NCBI GenBank assembly: GCA_028565635.1 | Contig: JAOXYB010029745.1 | Coordinates: 1-14,954, forward strand | Reading direction: 5' to 3' | DNA length: 14,954 nucleotides | DNA from: Phoronis ovalis | Taxonomy: Eukaryota > Phoronida > Phoronidae | Part shown: positions 1 to 7,924 of the stretch, one piece after another | Layout: every line of letters begins with the position of its first letter | Position numbering within the stretch: the stretch's first letter is position 1 | Made by a program: the position numbers and the translations under genes | Notes under the pieces: model-generated | Databases searched by the model: none | Told to the model about the DNA's origin: nothing | Seen by the model: only the letters and a program-made list of their open reading frames with translations

Positions 1-304
1 ATCGCAAAGACAATTTATAACCCGTTGTTTTGATATATAACACTTTGTATTTTACTTATTAACCAGATCGTGATTGGGGGAAAATTAAATTGAACATGGA
101 CATTTTTCAGTGATGCGCGAGTATCTGACGCAACGTCTATACAATTCAAGAAATAAATGACTTGTTTATTACAACTAATGCAATTAGGTAATTTTATTTT
201 ATGAGAAGATAGGGATGATACTACATACATGTACATGTATTCGTGTATCTTGGTGTATAGATGATTGATACACTAGCTGTATAGTAGCTGCATTATGCAA
301 CCGT
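1..304. other. No gene recognised
   Basis: AT-rich sequence left of MITE copy 1. The small open frame on the minus strand has no family resemblance. Confidence 0.5.
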
Positions 305-313
305 CTCTATACC
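305..313. repeat. Target site duplication, left of MITE copy 1
   Basis: CTCTATACC, identical to 699-707. The ninth base may belong to the element, giving a true 8-bp duplication. Confidence 0.7.
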
Positions 314-698
314 CCGGGGGGGGGGGTGTGTGCAGCCCAGTTGAAATTTTTTGATTTGGATTGTATACTTCTTACGGTATTTTTTTGGATTGCTACCGTA
401 AAGAAATTTAAAAATTTGGATTGCTACTAGCTGCTTACAGCAAATAATTTGGATTAATTATAGGTTTGTATCCATAAAACGATTTTTGGAATTTGGTTTG
501 TATCAGTCAGTTTGCGTAAAAATGGATTGCTACTCAAATATTTTAAAATTTTGGATTGCTACCCTTATATTTCATAAAATATGGATTGCTACCCATATAT
601 TTCCAAAAATTTGGATTGGGTTTGCTACCGCAAGCTAACATTTTGGATTGGGTTCCTCGGCACATCCCCGTAGTCAAAAAACCTTGAGTACCCCCTGG
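313..698. mobile_element. hAT-like MITE, copy 1, with target site duplication
   Basis: A 386-bp non-autonomous element. The right end reads GTCAAAAAACCTTGAGTACCCCCTGG-like across 673-698 and is the inverse of the left end of copy 2. The left end of copy 1 is eroded, with a run of 11 G at 316-326 in place of the TACTCAAGG part. CTCTATACC occurs immediately outside both ends (305-313 and 699-707), an 8-9 bp duplication expected for hAT transposition. The interior is built of about 30-bp units around TTGGATTGCTACC. There is no transposase. Confidence 0.8.
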
Positions 699-707
699 CT
701 CTATACC
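699..707. repeat. Target site duplication, right of MITE copy 1
   Basis: CTCTATACC directly after the terminal CCCCCTGG; it pairs with 305-313. Confidence 0.7.
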
Positions 708-1764
708 ATATAGATATTTATAGTATACTGCCACGCATCACAAGCAGTCAGGTAAAAAATATCTGAATAAATGACACCTAATAAATAGCAGAAACCACAG
801 AAAAGGAATTCATGCCTTTGCTGTATGTGAAAAGACCGTCATTACATAATTGCGATAAGTTCTTTTTTCACTGCGCCTTATTTAGCCGATAGGTTTCAAC
901 AATTCAAGCGTGTTCACACTGAAGCAAAAGTACTTTGGAGATTGTGATCTAGCTATCATTTCCGCAAGAAAGACAATTTCTTTAAATAGTGAAATAAGAA
1001 TATCGAGCATGTTTAGTCTCAGATTACAGTGTTTTGAAGAGTATTACGAGCTTTTTGTGACACCCTATGGAATGACATTGTTGACATGTTTTTTTGTAAA
1101 TGCTTTCGTGATACATTACCTATTAAATGCTCGGACTGAAATTGTGATCAGTCACAAATAGTGAAATAGGGGCAATTGCAACAGCTGATTTTTCATTGCA
1201 CTGCGTACGGGCAATCTATTTCTGACTGCAGATCGCCTGCTAGGAATGTTGAGTTCACAAACAGACAAATCACAGCTTTTAACAGCTGTTAACACCACAC
1301 CAAACAATTCCATCAGCAAGCTACCAAATTAGCAATCATGCAACAATCAGGCTAGCGAACGTTGGCCTAAGTGACCAGGAAGCTGGATGTTCTGTTTGTG
1401 CCGTAACAGAGGTGTATGGGTCCTGGTCGTCCTGGTTGTGCACTGTTGACAGTAAAGAAGAGATGTTGACCTGCCAGTCTCGAAACCCAAAGAAGGAGAT
1501 GTATTTGATACTAAGGCTCATTTATAATAGCAATACATAATGGACCAACCCGTTATTGATACCAAACAGGCGGTCATGGGCACATAGGTACGTCACAATC
1601 AGGATATAGAGCTTCCTACACATGCTACCGATTGCAAAAATATCATGTTACTCTAGTCCTTACAAGTATGACGCCATACACGAGCTCCCAAGAATACATA
1701 ATTGCAAAATGAATATGTATTATTTGATACCTGTCAGAATAGTATCCATTACCTGGTATCTAAA
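708..1764. other. No gene recognised; intergenic DNA beyond the paralog
   Basis: Short open frames exist but lack splice context or family resemblance. A 14-bp palindrome TTAACAGCTGTTAA is at 1279-1292 and AAATAGTGAAATA occurs twice (985-997 and 1157-1169). I looked here for the paralog's missing SOCS box on the minus strand and did not find it. Confidence 0.5.
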
Positions 1765-3232
1765 TGATGTGTTATACTGTACGTGTACCGTTGACAATTT
1801 TTTATAAATCAAAAATCTAGAACACTGAAACCAATTTGAAACAACATCTTGATTTTAAGTAAACAAAATAACGCTTAGTATCCCATCAGCACGAAGCTTT
1901 GCAGAAGGATCAGTATAGTCTTCCCATGTTTTGGCGAGTATGTTTTTACGGATCGTCAAATTTACATTATTCAGTGCCATAAACAAGTAAAATAGCAGTG
2001 TTGCAAACTGCTCAGATATAAATGAAACGATGTATTTTTTAAAGCAAATTCTATACTAGGCAAATCTCGTTTACCAAATAACGCACAAAACAGAGATAGC
2101 CCATAGTTTTATGTTGGCTCCTGTTTTATACAAAATATCCAGTAATATCAATATTAAGCATTAGTTCTCTAGTACAATATCTGGGGATAATTAATTAACA
2201 GCAACGATGACAGTACGAATCCTAATATGTCGTAGTATCATAAATTCCAATTTTTACACAAAGCCATCATCAGTTGTTGATGTCATGTTTGATCACAGAT
2301 TTACCGTGTTGTACCACTGAATAACTGTAGCATGATTATGAGAATTAAGAATCTGCTCAAGACATTCGCTATCTGGTTTAAAGCCTACATACAGTATAGG
2401 CTTCTCATGTTATGGAATTGCGTTGTGTTGTGGCCTCAGACACATTCTTAACACTTCTAACAGGTGCATTCTTTGCATTTTTAAATTTCAGCAATTTTTT
2501 AGCTTACAAGTCAATGAACTTTGCCACTAGACCGGAGCGTCTTAAAGCCAGTTTGAAAGTCTCTAGACTTGCTATGTCTCGAGCTAAAAAAAGTTTTATT
2601 CCATGTCGCAACAAAACTTTTATGATATAATCATTTCTTCTTGATTTCCGTGCAGCGAGATCTAAAGCTGTTAATCCATAGTATAAAGAGGTCTTCTTTC
2701 TAAAACGTAAAGAAAACGATATTCAGTTACAAAAACGGTATTATATTTTAAGCATACATAACTAAATGTGTTATGGCCTCTGAAGACAGTGTCGCGGGAA
2801 CGTACAACACTGCTGTGGCAGTTACCATGGTTATTTTCTAGTAGTTTAAAGTTTAGGCGTTAAAAACATCATTTACACAATTATTAAATAGATTTTGTGA
2901 AGGCCCATGACCGTTTATAGTAAATCTCTACTTAAAGTTGTGTTTGCGAAAAATCCAGGACTACATCACATGTGGTTGTAAACTTACGTTTTATTACTAC
3001 TATTTATGTCCACTTTGTCACTCCTTTGAAGAATACGGACAGCGTCAGCCTTGCCGTTTTCGACAGCAAAACAAAGAGGTGGACCAATGGTTCGTGTACA
3101 TTTGTCCAGATCAACATCTTTTTCCGACAGAAGTGCTTTTAGTGTTCGAATTTCCCCTTGCAATATGGCCACATGGAGAGGAAAAGTGGCCGAATTCTTT
3201 AATATCGTCGCATTTCTTATTGATTGAGACAT
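1765..3232 (-). pseudogene. Decayed paralog of the ASB-like gene, SOCS box lost
   Basis: Coding exon 1 is 3232-2988 (245 nt, the same length as in the intact gene) and encodes MSQSIRNATILKNS, FPLHVAILQG and PPLCFAVENGKADAVRIL, clearly matching residues 1-81 of the neighbour. The donor AC|GTAAGT (2988/2987) and acceptor TTTTAG|A (2700/2699) are intact; the 288-nt intron joins in phase and leads into LYYGLTALDLAARKS. An in-frame TAA at 2504-2506 follows KFIDL, so the spliced product would be 146 residues with about three ankyrin repeats. Past the stop, homology continues in shifted frames (PDSECLEQ at about 2360, matching PDSECLEL) with more stops, and fades near 1765. No BC box or LPxP motif remains. 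It is either a pseudogene or a short ankyrin protein that cannot recruit Cullin 5. Confidence 0.85.
2504..3232 (-). CDS. Possible residual truncated ankyrin protein (146 aa) from the decayed paralog
   Basis: This is the part of the paralog still readable by normal splicing: 245 nt (3232-2988) plus 196 nt (2699-2504), exactly 147 codons with the TAA. It would contain three ankyrin repeats and no SOCS box. The long palindrome in its 5' intron and the MITE beside its leader exon argue against efficient expression, but exon 1, the donor and the acceptor have no disabling change. Confidence 0.3.
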
Positions 3233-3667
3233 TTGCACCGCTACTTAAAATGAAGCTAATTGTTAGACTGTGTTTCTATTAGATATTTAAAGTACTCTCT
3301 ATCCAAATCCCCTAATCCACCTGAAAATCAACGTGCTATTTTTAACGTTTTTGTAGAAAAAAGATTAAAACATTTTTTATCAACGTGAGTAATATATTAC
3401 CTACATGTATCAGTATTCCAAATTACAGAATTGTTTAATGTGCCGACGCCCACCTCACTTAATTTGCAATTGCCGTTATAAGCAGACAGCGGCTCATAGA
3501 TTGACTTCAGCGGGTATCAATGGAAGATAAGAAAACTCATTTTCCTCATATGTGCATTAAGTAACACAATGAATGCGTGAGGGGTTTTAATTCAAATATT
3601 TATGCCATCATAAATACATGAATTGATGTGAACATAATTATCAGCATGTGAGCGTTTAGTCAATGTA

Positions 3668-3705
3668 TAAAGGGGTAAACATATTTTAACATGTTTACCC
3701 CTTTA
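3668..3705. repeat. 15-bp perfect hairpin
   Basis: TAAAGGGGTAAACAT (3668-3682) and its exact inverse (3691-3705) are separated by 8 bp. It lies just outside the foldback in the paralog's 5' intron. It may be a degenerate MITE or another small palindrome. Confidence 0.7.
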
Positions 3706-3751
3706 AAAGATGAGCAATGTGATCAAATTGTACTCATCAGTGTGGAAGGTA

Positions 3752-4997
3752 CATCAAGTTAGCAGACAGATAACAGATAGCAGATATGTGCTAGAAAACG
3801 TCAAGTTAGCAGATAGCAGATAGCAGATGCAAACGTCAAGTTAGCAGACAACAGATAGCAGACAACAGATATCTACTAGAAATCATCTGCAGATGAAATC
3901 GAAATCATCTGCTGGCAAATGTCTGCTAGATATCAAGCTAGCAGAGTTAATTAAACATCAAGTTAAAAGTTTTTTTTTAAATTTATTTTTAATTAATTTT
4001 TTCCATTTTTTAAATTATTTTTTCTCCAATTTTTAAAATTATTTTCAATTTTTTTGTTAATTAATTTTTTTCTATTTGTTTTAAATGTTTTAAATTTTTT
4101 TTTAATTAACTTTTTTTAAATATCTGCTAGAAATCATCTGCTGGCAGATGTCTGCTACAAAACATCAAGTTAGCAGACAACAGATAGCAGACAGCAGATA
4201 TCTGCTAGAAATCATCTGCTGGTAGATGTCTGCTGGAAAATATCAAGTTACCAGACAAAACAGATAGCAGATAGCAGATATCTGCTAGAAGTCATCTGTT
4301 GGCAGATATCTGCTAGAAAACATCAAGTTAGCAGACAACAGATAGCAGATATGATTTTTAAGAGAGATCTGCCAGCAGATAATTTCTGACAGACATCTGC
4401 CAGCAGATGATTTCTGGCAGACATCTGCCAGCAGATGACATCAGACGTCTGCCAGCTCTCTGCTATCTGTTGTCTGCTAACTTGATGTTTTCTAGCAGAT
4501 ATCTGCCAACAGATGACTTCTAGCAGATATCTGCTATCTGCTATCTGTTTTGTCTGGTAACTTGATATTTTCCAGCAGACATCTACCAGCAGATGATTTC
4601 TAGCAGATATCTGCTGTCTGCTATTTGCTGCCTGCTAACTTGACGTTTTCTAGCAGATATCTTCTATCTGCTAACTTGACGTTACGGAGACTCTCGATAA
4701 AAAAAAATTGAAAATAGATAACTAAAAAAATTGAAATTAATTAAAAAATTTATAAAAAAAAATTATTAAAAATAAAATTGGAAAAAATTTATTAAAAACA
4801 ATTGAAAAATTAGTTTAAAAAAACAAATAAAAAAATTAATTTTAAAAAAAATTGAAAATTTATTTTAATAAAAACTTGATGTTTAATTAACTCTGCTAAC
4901 TTGATTTCTAGCATACATCTGCCAGCAGATGATTTCATCTGCAGATGATTTCTAGCAGATATCTGCTGTCTGCTATCTGTTGTCTGCTAACTTGATG
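3752..4997. repeat. Foldback-like palindrome, 1.25 kb, with nested tandem and inverted repeats
   Basis: The left arm carries CATCAAGTTAGCAG-type starts at 4163, 4241 and 4321; the right arm carries the inverse at 4481, 4561 and 4639. All three pairs are symmetric about 4404, with a 78-80 bp period. Farther out, a T-rich block (about 3964-4118) mirrors an A-rich block (about 4698-4872), and unit starts at 3956 and 3834 mirror 4875 and 4991 about a centre shifted to about 4415-4418, implying roughly 30 bp extra in the right arm (around 4646-4697). Short units such as AGCAGATATCTGCT are themselves palindromes. There is no ORF. A foldback transposon remnant or a self-inverted satellite are both possible; I see no clear target duplication. 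Confidence 0.9.
4367..4436. repeat. 28-bp tandem repeat at the centre of the foldback
   Basis: ATCTGCCAGCAGAT recurs at 4367, 4395 and 4423, exactly 28 bp apart, separated by a variable ATTTCTGRCAGAC linker. The middle copy is centred at 4401.5, within a few bases of the symmetry centre of the whole palindrome. Confidence 0.85.
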
Positions 4998-5008
4998 TTC
5001 GTCCATGA

Positions 5009-5107
5009 GGTGCGATTTAATAAATTATTGAATAATTCTTCATTGCCGACTATAAATTAGTCGGCAATGAAGAATTATCCAATAATTTAAGTGTTATTAT
5101 TGCACTC
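5009..5107. repeat. Long hairpin or MITE next to the foldback
   Basis: Arms 5021-5052 and 5058-5089 pair over 32 bp with one mismatch around a 5-bp loop (TAAAT). Weaker complementarity (GTGCGAT against ATTGCAC) reaches out to about 5009 and 5107. It begins about 12 bp beyond the foldback end. It could be a compact MITE; a microRNA-like precursor is conceivable, but there is no other support for that. Confidence 0.75.
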
Positions 5108-5401
5108 CGTAGGATACAAGAATGTGATAACATATATATATATTGGACCATTTTGTATTGTATCAGCAGAATACACTAAGCAATCTGTTAATATGATACT
5201 GTGTCAGAACAAATCAGATGTAAGAAAACCAGAAGGTGACATTTAAAATAATTATATTGAAATTTGAAATCCTGTCACTATCACTCACGCTCATAAAAAT
5301 GTTTAAACATTTGTCCCACTGCACGAAATGTTAAAAAAATAACACGATTTTTATAACTGCAGCGTCGTTGGGTATGCTTTAAATTGCATATAAAAATTAT
5401 A

Positions 5402-5414
5402 CGTACCTGCGAAA
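5402..5414 (-). other. Relic leader-exon splice donor of the paralog
   Basis: The minus strand reads TTTCGCAG|GTACGTATAATTT, matching GGCAG|GTACGTAATTT at the proposed leader donor of the intact gene. The exon side is interrupted after a few bases by the MITE starting at 5415. Splicing to the acceptor near 3244 would span about 2.1 kb, including the large palindrome. Confidence 0.4.
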
Positions 5415-5806
5415 CCCGGGGGGGGTACTCAAGGTATTTTTTGGCGGGGGTGTACAGCCGAGTTGAACATTTTGGATTTGGATTGTATACTTCTTAGGTA
5501 TTTTATTGGATTGCTACCGTAAAGAAATTCACAAATTTGGATTACTACCCGCTGCTTACAGCAAATAATTTGGATTAATTTTAGGTTTGTATCCATAAAA
5601 TGATTTTTGGAATTTGGCTTGTATCAGTCAGTTTGCGTAAAAATGGATTGCTACTCAAATATTTTAAAAGTTTGGATTGCTACCCTTATATTTCACAAAA
5701 TTTGGATTGCTACCCTTATATTTCAAAAAAATTGGATTGGATTTGCTACCGCAAGCTAAAATTTTGGATTGGGTTCCGCGGCACATCCCCGCAGTCAAAA
5801 AACCTT
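5415..5806. mobile_element. hAT-like MITE, copy 2, right end deleted
   Basis: Same orientation and nearly collinear with copy 1. It begins CCCGGGGGGGG then TACTCAAGG, preserving the left terminal repeat that copy 1 has lost. The right end stops at CAAAAAACCTT and runs into TGGCACATTTT, without the final GAGTACCCCCTGG. Units of about 30 bp start with GGATTG near 5645, 5674, 5704, 5734 and 5766. The open frame read through these units on either strand arises because 30 is divisible by three; it is not a gene. Confidence 0.8.
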
Positions 5807-5900
5807 TGGCACATTTTATGGCCAGTCTAAATCCAATGTGGCCGCCATTTCACAGGCTGTGACAGAGTTTGGGGATATAAACCCAGTTTGCAAGGAATAA
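5807..5900 (-). other. Relic upstream flank of the paralog, homologous to about 11635-11750
   Basis: TATGGCCAGTCTAAATCCAA followed by a GGCCGCCATTT element, then CTGTGAC and GTTTGC blocks, parallels TATGACCAATTTTAATTTAA, GGCCGCCATTTT, CTGTAAC and GTTTGC at 11635-11735. This is the outer end of the duplicated unit that I can recognise. Confidence 0.5.
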
Positions 5901-7070
5901 AGTGAATTTTCATTTATTTTAAATATCAATATTTGTAATAAGTAATTATAAATACTTTTACCACTGCTCATTTCTTCAGAAAGTGCTCCCTGAAAATGCT
6001 ACAGTTTTCACCTATTACAAATTCATCAAAAGCAATGGGAATTAAAACCCCGTAATATTTTCTAGAATCATCTGAATATTTCCCAGTCAAAATTGGTGAC
6101 TTTTCTTTGTGCCTTTTTCAACAGCTTTCGACCAACACTTCAAACTAAACAAACCTCTCTTTTGAAAGTATGATTTTAACTTTAGAGAGTAGAAAATACA
6201 AGATTACTGGGAAAAAAATTATCGAACATGATGAGTCAGTTTCATAAAATGTACGTAAGGTGTCTAATTTATTTTATGTCAAACTGTATTTAAGGTTTGT
6301 TTCCCACCAGCCTGAATAAATCCATCGATCCGGTAGTGTTCCATACCTTGTCAACTAATGTCTGGGATTAACCATAGTCAATTTTTGTTATATTCCTTCA
6401 ATTTAACAAGAGCGAAATAAATACGTCATTAAACGTTTGACCCGACTTTGCCCACGCGAGATAAGCCTTTCCCTCTGCGTGATCCACCGTCGCCTACCAC
6501 GTCTATTCTGTCATCATGAGTCATTGGGAATAGGACCTATTTTACTAGCTACCCTCTTAGTCCACTGTTATACCAATTATTGTAAGCTGCAATATGATTA
6601 GTTTCAAGACTTAATTCGCCGCACTTTATACATAAATAAAGGGATTATCATTATTCTGCTTCTCGAGGTAATAAACAAAAATTGACTATATGTTTAAACC
6701 CATACGTTAGTTGAGAAGATACGGAACACTAACAGATGGGTTCATTGTCAATTGACACAAATGACCACCATATCTACCTTTCACAAAGAAAGTGTCATCT
6801 AAATGTTGTATTTTGTCTGGTTCTCTGGCTGTATTCTGTCATAGGGCTAATATTTTATAGAATCTATCATTTAGCAGATTTAGATAAGAAAACATATGCA
6901 CACACCATTTGCAGTATAGCGAAAATTGCAGGGAACCTAGTTGCAACTTTATAATGACCAGTCTTATGAGGTTGCATAGTATAGCTGCGATTACAATAAT
7001 CTAGCCTGGTAGTATTAACTATAGTCTAATAAACAGCTATGAACAACTTTTTATGTGTTTTCGAATTGAC
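5901..7070. other. No gene recognised
   Basis: AT-rich sequence between the paralog's upstream flank and the 7079-7340 MITE. No open frame with recognisable domains, no RNA gene and no clear repeat was seen. Confidence 0.5.
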
Positions 7071-7078
7071 TGTATACC

Positions 7079-7340
7079 ACAATGTTATTCATAGTTACTA
7101 GAGCGAAACGGCCGGAGACTCGAGCGAGACTTGTTCGTGAGCAGCTCTACAAATTCCTTCCCTGGGGAGACACTATTTTGTCTTGCTTTCCTGTTGCACG
7201 AGAGATAACAATATTTGAGCCTGTGCTAAACAGTTACTTGATTGGCATTGCCCCCGGGATACTATCTCCTTACTTGCTATAATTGTTTAACCTTTTTCCA
7301 GACGTTTCGCTCTGGTAACTACGAATAATATTGTGAGGAG
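7079..7340. mobile_element. MITE with 31-bp terminal inverted repeats and 8-bp flanking repeats
   Basis: The left repeat at 7080-7110 and right repeat at 7303-7333 are inverse over 31 bp with three mismatches (key block AGAGCGAAACG against CGTTTCGCTCT). TGTATACC stands on both sides (7071-7078 and 7341-7348), a plausible 8-bp target duplication. The right end has about six bases (GAGGAG) with no counterpart on the left, so the exact ends are uncertain. The 66-codon open frame inside is not taken as a gene. Confidence 0.7.
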
Positions 7341-7571
7341 TGTATACCTAAATGGAAACTTACTTGCAAATCAATTTATTGTCTCATTAGCAACTAGGAA
7401 AAGGGAAGGTTATAACTTCATTGCCGTGAAGTGAATTAAAGTTTGAGAAACACTTTCAGTTTGTGTCTTATGAACAAAAATGGACTAGCAAGGAAAATAA
7501 TTCTGCAAGGTAGAATGAATATTATGCTTCTGTACCCTTTCTTGCGGACACGTGACTATGCATGAAATCTT

Positions 7572-7704
7572 GATTGTTTATTATACCGCGGCAGAAAACC
7601 ATTTATCAAAAACATAAATCATTTTTTATTTTGTAAAGTTTTCATTTCTTTGCAACAACAACGAAATAATTAATTAATTAACGCGGTATACAAATACGAC
7701 AATC
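7572..7704. mobile_element. Weak inverted-repeat element
   Basis: TATACCGCG at 7582-7590 is inverted as CGCGGTATA at 7682-7690, and the outer GATTGT/ACAATC also match, with a 4-bp gap in one arm. The interior is AT-rich. No clear target duplication was seen. It overlaps the presumed end of the ASB-like 3' UTR. Confidence 0.35.
7625..7630 (-). terminator. Candidate polyadenylation signal AATAAA of the ASB-like gene
   Basis: AATAAA on the minus strand about 295 nt past the TGA stop at 7925-7927. It is the nearest canonical hexamer I see downstream; another lies at about 7577-7582. In AT-rich DNA such hexamers are common, so this is only a candidate. Confidence 0.3.
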
Positions 7705-7924
7705 TAGCATACATCTACGGTGTAAGACTAGTATGCCATTGCATCATTGATGAAAACATTTCAAAGTTTACCAAACGTATTTACAATTAGCATCATAGCA
7801 TGCATTTGATTAATCAATAACTCATGACAAGTACTTCAGCCGTCCAAGCTCGTCATAGTCAACATGCCAATGACCTCACAGAATATTCACCACACTTTCA
7901 TTTTAAGTACAAATACGAGATATA

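Noticed and set aside
543-734. 63-residue open frame with repeated GSNP-type peptides
   Set aside because: It follows the 30-bp repeat units of the MITE; the period is a multiple of three, so the frame stays open by construction. The same holds for the plus-strand frames at 5600-5862.
910-1161. 83-residue plus-strand open frame with a hydrophobic stretch
   Set aside because: It starts at GTG, has no splice context or recognisable family, and is of a length expected by chance in AT-rich DNA.
2938-3282. 114-residue plus-strand open frame
   Set aside because: It is antisense to paralog exon 1, whose minus-strand translation is a clear ankyrin sequence with matching splice sites.
3752-4997. CRISPR-like array
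   Set aside because: The repeats have no unique regular spacers, are mirrored about a centre, and lie in intron-containing eukaryotic DNA.
7082-7282. 66-residue open frame
   Set aside because: It lies wholly inside an inverted-repeat element between its terminal repeats and has no domain I recognise.
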